Notes under the pieces: generated by a model
What the model was told of the DNA's origin: nothing
Databases searched by the model: none
Seen by the model: only the letters and a program-made list of their open reading frames with translations
In this document: positions 14,995-21,240 of the stretch, piece after piece
How the letters are laid out: every line of letters begins with the position of its first letter
Position numbering within the stretch: the stretch's first letter is position 1
NCBI GenBank assembly: GCA_013204685.1
Contig: JABMSC010000020.1
Location: 1-21,240, forward strand
DNA length: 21,240 nt
DNA from: Candidatus Omnitrophota bacterium
GTDB lineage: Bacteria; Omnitrophota; Gorgyraeia; Tantalellales; Tantalellaceae
Direction: 5' to 3'
Made by a program: the position numbers and the translations under genes

Positions 14995-15972
14995 TTATTT
15001 AAGCATCCCCGGCAAAACCTGCGCCGCTATCTTTGGATTAACATTTCCGAGAAGCGCCCGTTTCATGCCGATGATCCGTGCGACTGTTGAGTATATTTTG
15101 TCGATCCCCGCATTTTCAAAAAACCGGTATGCTCCGGTACCGGGAACATCTTTATCCAACAGCATATCCGTAAGGCCTTCCTTCGCCAGAGCTATGTCCC
15201 GGAGGAGCATGATAAGCATCTCAAGGTCTTCAAGAAGAAGCTCCTTATTATCGTTTTCCCAGTTAAGGCAAGACGGGTCTTCCTCTTCTATAATAGTATC
15301 TAAAAGGTTCAGCACTTCATCCTTCCTCTCGTTTAAACCTTCTTCCAGCATCTCTCGAGCTCTTCCGGGAGATCCTTGCGAAAAACATGCAAGAAATGCC
15401 ACTCCTCCCTCATCAAGCGCCGGGTGACGCTCCCTTATTATTTCTTTGGTAATAGCCGGCGGAAGCGGGTTGAACCTTACTTCAGTACACCTGGATATAA
15501 CCGTGTCGAGCAATAGCTCCTTCTTATCGGTAACAAGTATCAATAAAGCCTTCTCCGGAGGTTCTTCCAGGACCTTTAGTAGAGCATTCGACGCAGGTAC
15601 CGTCATCATATGCGCATCTTCTATCACGCAAACGCTGACCGGGGCTTCATAAGGTTTCAGGCTGAGCGCATTCTTTACTCTTCTCACCTCTTCGATCTTT
15701 ATTGCCTTATTTTTTTCAGGTTTGATCCACGAAATGTCCGGATGATTATGATCAAGGACCTTAATGCAGGCGGAACACTTACCACATGCTTCATGATCGT
15801 TTATTTTCTCTTTGCAGACCATGGCCATGATAAATGCCTTCATGCAAAGAGAGCGCCCCACGCCCCTGGGCCCAAAAAAAAGATAACTGCCGGACAGCCT
15901 CCGGGCGCGCAAACTGTTCCTCAGGTATTTAACAGCCGTCTCCTGGCCTTTTATGTCATTAAAATTGGTCAT
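14995..15972 (-). CDS. holB: DNA polymerase III clamp-loader subunit delta prime
   Basis: AAA+ subunit of the clamp loader. The 325-residue product has the IKGQE start, a P-loop-like GPRGVGRS (34-41) in which the usual lysine is Arg, a zinc module (C53, C63, C66, C69), the DAHMMTVPASNALLKVLEEPP helix in place of a classic Walker B, and the SRC motif (VISRCTEVRF). Loss of the P-loop lysine is consistent with a delta-prime that does not hydrolyse ATP. I start at ATG 15972 (MTNFNDIKG); an in-frame TTG two codons earlier is possible. The gene follows tmk after a repeat-filled gap and precedes ricT by 15 bases. Confidence 0.92.
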   Translation of the reverse strand: MTNFNDIKGQETAVKYLRNSLRARRLSGSYLFFGPRGVGRSLCMKAFIMAMVCKEKINDHEACGKCSACIKVLDHNHPDISWIKPEKNKAIKIEEVRRVKNALSLKPYEAPVSVCVIEDAHMMTVPASNALLKVLEEPPEKALLILVTDKKELLLDTVISRCTEVRFNPLPPAITKEIIRERHPALDEGGVAFLACFSQGSPGRAREMLEEGLNERKDEVLNLLDTIIEEEDPSCLNWENDNKELLLEDLEMLIMLLRDIALAKEGLTDMLLDKDVPGTGAYRFFENAGIDKIYSTVARIIGMKRALLGNVNPKIAAQVLPGMLK

Positions 15973-15998
15973 AATCAATCAGCTCGCACTGTTTATTC

Positions 15999-16064
15999 AG
16001 TGCTGAGTGCTGTGTGCTGGGTTCTGAGCTTGATTCTCAGCACTCAGCACACAGCACTCAGTAC
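15999..16064. repeat. AGTGCTG heptad foldback, copy 3, best preserved
   Basis: Left arm: AGTGCTG, AGTGCTG, TGTGCTG, GGTTCTG (15999-16026). Spacer AGCTTGATT. Right arm: CTCAGCA, CTCAGCA, CACAGCA, CTCAGTA (16036-16063). Exactly four units per arm, forming a long inverted repeat. It lies between the tmk stop and the holB start, in the same orientation as the other two copies. Confidence 0.88.
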
Positions 16065-16071
16065 AAATTTC

Positions 16072-16710
16072 TTACTTCTCTAGCACCCCAAGCACTGCTT
16101 CCTTCACAAGACGATGCGTATGATCCATATCCTCCTGCACTTCTATAACCCTGAACTTATCCGGTGAATTCTTCGCAATATCAAGAAACCCCTGGCGGAC
16201 TTTTTCGTGAAAATCAAAGCCTCTTTTTTCCATCCTGTCAGCCTGGCCAACGTGTCCCGCGCGCTCTAATCCGGTCTTAATGTCAACGTCCAGGATCAAT
16301 GTGAGATCCGGCTCAAGTCCCCCCGTTGCCGCTGAATCCAGTTCTTTTATCAGCCCAATATCCATGCCAAGAGCATATCCCTGGTAGGCAAAAGTAGCGG
16401 CATTAAAACGGTCACATATGACTGTCTTTCCGTCTTCCAGAGCCGGTTTTATTATCTCTCCCACATGCTGAGCCCTGTCAGTTTCAAAAAGAAAAAGTTC
16501 AGTGATCCTTTCCAGCTTAATATTTTCTTTTTTCAGAATGACATCTCTTATCATGCCCCCGAGATCAGTACCTCCGGGCTCTTGAGTAAGCACAACTTCA
16601 TGCCCGCGGGATACCAGATCCTCCTTAAGGCGCCTCGACTGAGTGCTTTTCCCGCATCCATCCGGACCATCAAGTACTATAAAAATGCCTTTATTTATTT
16701 TTTCCGCCAT
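16072..16710 (-). CDS. tmk: Thymidylate kinase
   Basis: Phosphorylates dTMP to dTDP for DNA synthesis. The 212-residue product shows the P-loop GPDGCGKST (15-23), the TQEPGGTDLGG dTMP-binding motif, FLFETDRAQHV, CDRFNAATFAYQG with the DR(Y/F/H) motif, and a lid region with RMEKRGFDFHEKVRQGF. Normal length. The ATG at 16710 has GGAAGG about seven bases upstream and overlaps the end of cysS by 16 bases, implying translational coupling. holB follows, the usual tmk-holB pairing. Confidence 0.95.
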   Translation of the reverse strand: MAEKINKGIFIVLDGPDGCGKSTQSRRLKEDLVSRGHEVVLTQEPGGTDLGGMIRDVILKKENIKLERITELFLFETDRAQHVGEIIKPALEDGKTVICDRFNAATFAYQGYALGMDIGLIKELDSAATGGLEPDLTLILDVDIKTGLERAGHVGQADRMEKRGFDFHEKVRQGFLDIAKNSPDKFRVIEVQEDMDHTHRLVKEAVLGVLEK

Positions 16711-18176
16711 ACCGGGCCTTCCGGAGTGTCTTCCACAACTACATCCATCGATAGAAGTTCGTCACGTATTTTATCCGAAGAAGCGTAATCTTTCTCTCTC
16801 CGGGCTTTTTCCCTTAAATTAACAAGTTTTTCAATTTTCAAAGTCTCATCCTTGTCAATTTTAACGGGCCTGAGGGTAAGCCCCAATATAGTTGTGAATC
16901 TTAAGATATAATTTTTTATGGCGCTTACCATTTGCACCTTCTCCTCGGGAGAGATGTTTATATCGGCAAGGCAATCGTTTCCCGTCTTGACGGCTTCAAA
17001 TATTACAGCAAATGCCATAGGTGTATTGAAGTCATCGTTCATCGCTTCTTCGAACTTTTCCTGGAGACTGTTCACGGCCCACTGCGCTTTCTCCATGGCC
17101 TCAAGATTAAGTTCTCCTTCGGTCCCCTTTTTATCGGAAAGCTCACTTATCACCCTCTCTGCCTTATCAAAGAATATCATTATGCGTTCTTTTGCCCGCT
17201 CGGCCTCCTCGATCTTATCATCGCTATAATCCATGGGGCTGCGGTAGTTACTGTTCAGAAAAGATATCTTCAAAAGATCCGGGTCTTTATGCTTTTCCAG
17301 AAAATCCGCAATAGTAACATAATTGCCAAGTGACTTGGACATCTTTTCGCCCTCTACCGTCAGAAGACCGTTATGTATCCAGTAATTCGCAAAAGATTTT
17401 CCCGTAGCGGCTTCCGACTGGGCAACTTCGTTTTCATGATGCGGGAAGATAAGATCAAGCCCTCCCCCGTGGATATCGAACTGTTCCCCGAGCAATTTGG
17501 TGCTCATGACCGAGCACTCTATATGCCAACCCGGGCGTCCCTCTCCCCACGGGCTTTCCCATGAAGGCTCATCCGGTTTAGCTTCTTTCCACAGGGCAAA
17601 GTCCAGAGGATATTTCTTGCTTTTATCCGCTTCGATCCTTACGCCGTGCAGCATCTCATCCTTATCGCGGTTAGACAATTTACCGTATCCCTTGAATTTA
17701 TCCACACTGAAATATACGCTCCCGCCCACCATATAAGCGTAGCCGTCATCTATCAGCTTCTCAATGAACTTTATCATATCCGGTATGCTCTCCGTAGCCT
17801 TCGGCTCAACCGAAGGCGGGCGCATGCCAAGCACATCCATCTCACGATGATATATGTCAAGATATCTTGCCGCTACTTCTTTTACCCTGTCTTTCAGGCG
17901 GATCAAATGTGCTCCCTCACCTATCTCTTCCAACTCCTCGGAGGCCTTATTTATGATCTTGTCATCTATATCCGTTACATTTCTTACAAAGAAGATATCC
18001 AGCCCTACATGCTCAAAATAGCGTCTTATAACATCAAAAGCATAAACGCTTCTCGCATGCCCTATATGAGGAACATCGTAAACCGTAGGCCCGCAGACAT
18101 ACATGTTCACCTTGCCCTCTTTCATGGGCCTGAATTCTTCTTTCTTTCTGGTCAATGTGTTATATATGGTAACCAT
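16695..18176 (-). CDS. cysS: Cysteinyl-tRNA synthetase
   Basis: Class I synthetase charging tRNA-Cys. The 493-residue product has the zinc cysteine C28 in MYVCGPTVYD, HIGH (37-40), further zinc ligands in WHIECSVMS and FPHHENEVAQSEA, KMSKSLGN, and a C-terminal helical region ending VVEDTPEGPVWRKK, typical of CysRS. Full length. It starts 12 bases after cysE, so cysteine synthesis and cysteine charging are linked as in many Firmicutes. No T-box-like leader was seen before it. Confidence 0.96.
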   Translation of the reverse strand: MVTIYNTLTRKKEEFRPMKEGKVNMYVCGPTVYDVPHIGHARSVYAFDVIRRYFEHVGLDIFFVRNVTDIDDKIINKASEELEEIGEGAHLIRLKDRVKEVAARYLDIYHREMDVLGMRPPSVEPKATESIPDMIKFIEKLIDDGYAYMVGGSVYFSVDKFKGYGKLSNRDKDEMLHGVRIEADKSKKYPLDFALWKEAKPDEPSWESPWGEGRPGWHIECSVMSTKLLGEQFDIHGGGLDLIFPHHENEVAQSEAATGKSFANYWIHNGLLTVEGEKMSKSLGNYVTIADFLEKHKDPDLLKISFLNSNYRSPMDYSDDKIEEAERAKERIMIFFDKAERVISELSDKKGTEGELNLEAMEKAQWAVNSLQEKFEEAMNDDFNTPMAFAVIFEAVKTGNDCLADINISPEEKVQMVSAIKNYILRFTTILGLTLRPVKIDKDETLKIEKLVNLREKARREKDYASSDKIRDELLSMDVVVEDTPEGPVWRKK

Positions 18177-18188
18177 TATTTAATCATT

Positions 18189-18896
18189 TCACTCATCACG
18201 ATGATCTTTTATTTCGTTCTCTATATGATCTATCTCATGCTGCAGCCTCTCCAGGGCCTGCTGAATAGGGTCCGGCAGGGACGAATGGTCAAGGTTAACT
18301 CCGCCGGGAATACGCTTGCCAAGTTTCTTTGCAATGCGCCCCGGAACGCCTACTACGGTTGAGTCGTCCGGGACATCGCGAAGAACAACCGCATTGGCGC
18401 CTACCATCACGTTGTTTCCCACAGTAATGTTTCCCAGGACCTTCGCTCCGGCGCCAATTACGACACTGTCACCGATGGTGGGGTGCCTTTTACCTTTTTC
18501 TTTGCCGGTTCCCCCGAGTGTCACCCCCTGAAAAACAGTTACATTGTCGCCCACTATACTGGTCTCGCCTATGACTACTCCCATTCCGTGATCGATAAAG
18601 AATCCCTTACCCAGCTCGGCTCCGGGATGTATCTCGATACCGGTGAGCCATTTTGCAAATTGCGACAGCGCTCTCGGCAGGAAAGGAATGGATAGCTTCC
18701 TCAAAGTATGAGAGATCCTGTGATACACCAGCGCGTGAAATCCGGAATACGTGAAAATAATTTCAGCGTGATTTGTCGCTGCCGGATCCCTTTCCATGGC
18801 AGCTTTTAACTCTTCCTTAAAAAATATCTTCGCAAGAATGTAGTAAACCAGCGCCAGGATAGCAATGGCGATAATTACTTGAAATAGGCTCAACAT
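18189..18896 (-). CDS. cysE: Serine O-acetyltransferase
   Basis: Makes O-acetylserine, the first step of cysteine synthesis. The 235-residue product carries an unusual N-terminal hydrophobic segment (LFQVIIAIAILALVYYILAKIFF, residues about 4-26) that may anchor it to the membrane, then the SAT helical region (RDPAATNHAEIIFTYSGFHALVYHRI) and left-handed beta-helix hexapeptides: FIDHGMGVVIGET with the catalytic Asp-His pair, VFQGVTLGGTG, GKRHPTIGDSVVIGAGAKVLG. The ATG at 18896 is preceded by AAGGAGATAAAC, an excellent ribosome binding site; the longer frame to 18926 is not needed. A C-terminal acidic coil follows the helix. O-acetylserine sulfhydrylase was not seen here. Confidence 0.93.
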   Translation of the reverse strand: MLSLFQVIIAIAILALVYYILAKIFFKEELKAAMERDPAATNHAEIIFTYSGFHALVYHRISHTLRKLSIPFLPRALSQFAKWLTGIEIHPGAELGKGFFIDHGMGVVIGETSIVGDNVTVFQGVTLGGTGKEKGKRHPTIGDSVVIGAGAKVLGNITVGNNVMVGANAVVLRDVPDDSTVVGVPGRIAKKLGKRIPGGVNLDHSSLPDPIQQALERLQHEIDHIENEIKDHRDE

Positions 18897-18912
18897 GTTT
18901 ATCTCCTTGTTT

Positions 18913-18940
18913 AGTTCACAGTTCACGGTTCACTGTTCGG
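18913..18940. repeat. AGTTCAC-type heptad repeat
   Basis: Four contiguous 7-base units on the plus strand: AGTTCAC, AGTTCAC, GGTTCAC, TGTTCGG. It abuts the TTCGTGA foldback that follows and lies just upstream of the cysE ribosome binding site. No inverted partner arm was found nearby. Confidence 0.8.
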
Positions 18941-19080
18941 TTTTCGTGATTCGTTGTCGTAAGCTTGCTTTCCTTGTTGCTCGCCTCGTTAGGAAAGTTT
19001 TTTCTAGTTGGTCCTCTCAATGACGAAGCGGGTGCCCCATCTCCACTCGAATCACGAATCACGAACGACGAAACCCGATC
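18939..19080. repeat. TTCGTGA heptad foldback, inverted copy, with an insertion
   Basis: Close inverted relative of 13987-14109. It shares TTTTCGTGATTCGTTG at its left, GCTTGCT, TTGTTGCTCG, CAATGAC, GGGTGCCCCA, CTCCACTCGAATCACGAAT and ACGACGAAACCCGAT at its right, in that order. It lacks one heptad unit and has 34 extra bases at 18984-19017. It fills most of the cysE-ispF gap. Confidence 0.83.
18984..19017. repeat. 34-base insertion within the foldback, possibly a decayed CCGTTA palindrome
   Basis: In the copy at 13987-14109 (read on the minus strand) TTGCTCG runs directly into CAATGAC. Here 34 bases separate them. The insert begins CCTCGTTAGGAAAG and continues TTTTTTCTAGTTGG, resembling the CCGTTAGAAA...TTTCTAACGG palindrome family, but with poor symmetry. 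The insertion is clear; the family link is tentative. Confidence 0.5.
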
Positions 19081-19103
19081 CCCCAAACCCTGTACCCTAT
19101 CCC

Positions 19104-19574
19104 TTATCCCTCCAATAACACCACCGCCTGGGCCGCAATAGCTTCTCCATATCCTATAGCGCCCAGTTTTTCTGAAGTTTTTCCCTTAACGTTTACGCTG
19201 TCTTCACCCGCGCCAAGAACAGGCGCTAAAACTTTTATTATCTCTTCCCTGTAAGGACTAACCTTAGGTTCTTCAGCGATCACCACACAGTCAAGATTCC
19301 CCACGCTGTAGCCGCGCTCCTTCATTGCATTTACAACATCACGTAAAAGCTTTATGCTCGATATATCTTTATACGCAGGATCGGTATCCGGGAACAGGAC
19401 ACCAATATCTTCCATGCCGAGAGCACCCAGGATAGCGTCACAGATAGCATGAATAAGCACATCCCCGTCTGAATGCCCGGCAGGTCCCTTTGGATGATCC
19501 ATCTTTACCCCGCCCAGGACCATCTTCCGGCCTTCGGTCAACCTGTGAATATCGTAACCGATTCCAATTTTCAT
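19104..19574 (-). CDS. ispF: 2-C-methyl-D-erythritol 2,4-cyclodiphosphate synthase
   Basis: Cyclises CDP-methylerythritol phosphate in the MEP route to isoprenoids. The 156-residue product has zinc ligands D8, H10 and H42 (GYDIHR and LIHAICDAILG), the GHSDGDV motif (33-39), GVLFPDTDP, and KGKTSEKLGAIGYGEAIAAQAV at the C-terminus. Full length for the family. The ATG at 19574 lies nine bases after the yacL stop with AAGGGG across the junction. The usual partner ispD, often placed between yacL and ispF, is absent here. Confidence 0.96.
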   Translation of the reverse strand: MKIGIGYDIHRLTEGRKMVLGGVKMDHPKGPAGHSDGDVLIHAICDAILGALGMEDIGVLFPDTDPAYKDISSIKLLRDVVNAMKERGYSVGNLDCVVIAEEPKVSPYREEIIKVLAPVLGAGEDSVNVKGKTSEKLGAIGYGEAIAAQAVVLLEG

Positions 19575-19583
19575 ATATTGCTT

Positions 19584-20618
19584 TTACCCCTTATTGTTCC
19601 CATCCTGTTTCTTCTGGCCGAATCCTTCCTGCAGATTCGCAAATATCATTCTTCCCGCGGATGTCTGCAAGACACTGGAAACAGTAACATTAGTATGTTT
19701 GCCTATAAGTCTACGGGCGTTTTCCACTACTATCATGGTCCCGTCATCCAGAAAAGCAACACCCTGGTTTCTTTCCTTGCCCTCTTTCTTGATATTAACG
19801 TACATCACTTCCCCCGGAAAAACTACCGGGCGCATGGCATTGGCCAGATCATTAATGTTCAGAACTTTTACATTCTCGAGTTTTGCGACTTTGTTCAGAT
19901 TAAAGTCGTTGGTCACTATCTGACAATCCAGTATTTTTGAGAGGCGCACAAGTTTAGCGTCAACTTCCTTGATCTCAGGAAGCCCTTCATCATGTATTAT
20001 GACTTCCACATGCGAATTGGTTTTAAGTTTCTCGAGCATATCAAGGCCCCTGCGTCCTCTATTCCGCTTTGAGTCATCCGGTGAATCCGCTACCTGCTGC
20101 AGCTCCTGAAGCACAAAACGCGGGATGATCAGTTTCCCTTCAAGAAACCCTGTTTCACAGATTTCGGCGATCCTCCCGTCTATTATCACACTGGTATCCA
20201 CAACCATAAGCTGTTCGCGTACGTCTTCTCTGGAAAACCTTACATACGGTATTACAACATTAAATTCATCCTGGCCTTTCATGGCAATTACCATGCCCAG
20301 ATAACAGAATACCAGCGTAAATATTATCTGAAGGGCAGAATAATATGCCGGGCTTATCGGCACCAGGCGCAGTATAAGGGTAATTATCCATGCCATGAAA
20401 AAACCGAAAACAAGTCCGAACGCAGCCACAGAAAGGTTCCTTAGGGGGATACCCTTCATACTTGCTTCGACGATCATCAAAACCATTGCCGAAGCCAGGC
20501 CTATCAGAGCGCCGATAATGGCATTGTCCCTGGGAAACCCCAAGAGAGCAAACCAGATATAATATCCACAAACCATCGCCAGAATCAGAAAAAATAACCT
20601 TATCAATCTTACCGTCAT
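19584..20618 (-). CDS. yacL: Membrane PIN-TRAM domain protein, YacL family
   Basis: A 344-residue protein with four N-terminal transmembrane segments (about 5-28, 34-51, 61-86, 93-113), a PIN nuclease-like domain with the acidic quartet D141, E172, D220 and D238 (MVVDTSVIIDGRI, LQELQQVAD, EVDAKLV, IVTNDFNL), and a C-terminal TRAM domain (FPGEVMYVNI to about 330). PIN domains usually cleave RNA and TRAM binds RNA, so membrane-tethered RNA processing is plausible, but the role of YacL is not established. I chose ATG 20618 because GAGGTG sits six bases before it; ATG 20624 and GTG 20627 are in frame just upstream. Confidence 0.9.
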   Translation of the reverse strand: MTVRLIRLFFLILAMVCGYYIWFALLGFPRDNAIIGALIGLASAMVLMIVEASMKGIPLRNLSVAAFGLVFGFFMAWIITLILRLVPISPAYYSALQIIFTLVFCYLGMVIAMKGQDEFNVVIPYVRFSREDVREQLMVVDTSVIIDGRIAEICETGFLEGKLIIPRFVLQELQQVADSPDDSKRNRGRRGLDMLEKLKTNSHVEVIIHDEGLPEIKEVDAKLVRLSKILDCQIVTNDFNLNKVAKLENVKVLNINDLANAMRPVVFPGEVMYVNIKKEGKERNQGVAFLDDGTMIVVENARRLIGKHTNVTVSSVLQTSAGRMIFANLQEGFGQKKQDGNNKG

Positions 20619-20699
20619 CTCCATCACCTCTTTCTTAAAAATAAAATAATAAAAAATAAAAATAAAAAACTGAATAACGCTATATGTCTGTGCACTTTA
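20619..20699. other. A-rich spacer between the MCE gene and yacL
   Basis: About 80 bases, with plus-strand runs of TAAAAA-like simple sequence from 20637 to 20669. No heptad register, hairpin or promoter that I can support, apart from the yacL ribosome binding site at its left end. Confidence 0.5.
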
Positions 20700-21240
20700 T
20701 CATTCTTTTACGCTTATCTCCGTACCGCGAGGCGTTTCCTCTTCTTTCTTTTTCTTCTTGCGATCTGAAGTCTTATGTATCAGCTTCCATGGATGTGCCT
20801 TTATATCGCTTGCGAAACCCTCCATCTCGTTATACAGCGTATCGTCCATAAGGAGTTTCCCCAGCGTGCCTTCCCCGCTTTTTATCTTTGTGAAGATCTC
20901 GACAAGGTCGTCATAAAGCGCATCGTCCATCACAAACTTACCGAGCGTTCCTTCACCTTTCTCAATATGCTGCATTATGTTGGTCGCGGACTCGACAAAC
21001 TCCCTTATGCCTTCCATCTGCTGGCCGACATTCACCGGGTTTTTACCATTTATCTCGCTTCCCGAAGCCAGGAAATGTTTTTCTACTCCCGGGGCGAGTT
21101 CCAGATACTGTTCACCCAGAAGCCCCAGCTGGTTTATTCTTGCGACACTGTCTGTTTCGATCTTCATATCCCCTTCGATCCATAGATCCAGCCGCACGCG
21201 GGTCTTTTGCCTGGCCTCATCATAAAATATATTGATATTC
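20700..21240 (-). CDS. MCE/MlaD family protein, N-terminus beyond the right edge
   Basis: The frame is open to the right edge, so the start lies outside; an in-frame GTG at 21197 is internal. The visible part opens with the end of an MCE domain (RVRLDLWIEGDMKIETDSVARINQLGLLGEQYLELAPG), the lipid-binding unit of MlaD-like periplasmic proteins that ferry phospholipids between membranes with an MlaE/MlaF ABC transporter. Next come a helical segment (GQQMEGIREFVESATNIMQHI) and two copies of a GEGTLGK-(F/L)-(V/L)-MDD-(A/T)-LY repeat common in MCE tails. It ends in a Lys/Glu-rich tail (SDRKKKKKEEE). The permease and ATPase genes should lie to the right of the window. Confidence 0.9.
   Translation of the reverse strand, partial: NINIFYDEARQKTRVRLDLWIEGDMKIETDSVARINQLGLLGEQYLELAPGVEKHFLASGSEINGKNPVNVGQQMEGIREFVESATNIMQHIEKGEGTLGKFVMDDALYDDLVEIFTKIKSGEGTLGKLLMDDTLYNEMEGFASDIKAHPWKLIHKTSDRKKKKKEEETPRGTEISVKE

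Noticed and set aside
17646..18362. Long plus-strand open frame (238 codons) across cysS and cysE
   Set aside because: It overlaps two well-supported genes on the other strand, and its translation resembles no known protein.
6076..19080. CRISPR array interpretation of the interspersed repeats
   Set aside because: Units are 7 bases, tandem and inverted, without unique spacers of uniform length, and there are no cas genes.

Overview
The window reads as a stretch of chromosome from a Gram-negative, probably uncultured bacterium. It combines an outer-membrane-type MCE/MlaD protein, a two-partner-secretion (TPS) adhesin, Firmicute-like housekeeping gene order (yacL-ispF-cysE-cysS-tmk-holB-ricT-metG-tatD), a TatD-radical SAM fusion and many small intergenic repeats. 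My best guess is Candidatus Omnitrophota or a relative. That is inference from gene content; there is no rRNA or other marker here to prove it.

Layout: every convincing gene is on the minus strand. From right to left in transcription order: an MCE/MlaD protein (cut by the right edge), YacL-like PIN-TRAM protein, ispF, cysE, cysS, tmk, holB, ricT, metG, a small ogt-type alkyltransferase, tatD fused to radical SAM, a CPBP membrane protease, mtnA, a secreted protein of unknown function, thiL, tsaE, tsaB and alr. Genes mostly abut or overlap, so long operons are likely. The content is core metabolism: isoprenoid precursor, cysteine, tRNA charging, dTTP supply, replication clamp loading, t6A tRNA modification, thiamine, methionine salvage and D-alanine for the wall. 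After alr comes about 1 kb of AT-rich DNA with no convincing gene (one palindromic repeat), then a separately controlled minus-strand TPS adhesin (start 2515) that runs off the left edge.

The most interesting regulation is in the adhesin leader (about 2510-2741): a promoter, a GEMM-I (c-di-GMP-I) riboswitch aptamer with GAAA tetraloop and an 11-nt-type receptor, and an intrinsic terminator placed directly before the ribosome binding site. The 3' strand of the aptamer can pair with the 5' arm of the terminator, predicting a c-di-GMP OFF switch. In addition, an exact 11-nt inverted repeat flanks the terminator and covers the start codon.

The second notable signal is repeats. All six intercistronic gaps of 90 bp or more in the operon region contain degenerate heptanucleotide repeats. 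Their sequences are unrelated (AGTGCTG, TTCGTGA, AGTTCAC and AATTCGA types, plus GTTCGGA inside a gene), yet they share a 7-nt period, most often in blocks of four units and in two families folded back as inverted arms. A smaller palindrome with CCGTTA ends has inserted into one of these repeats and into the CPBP gene, where it is translated in frame.
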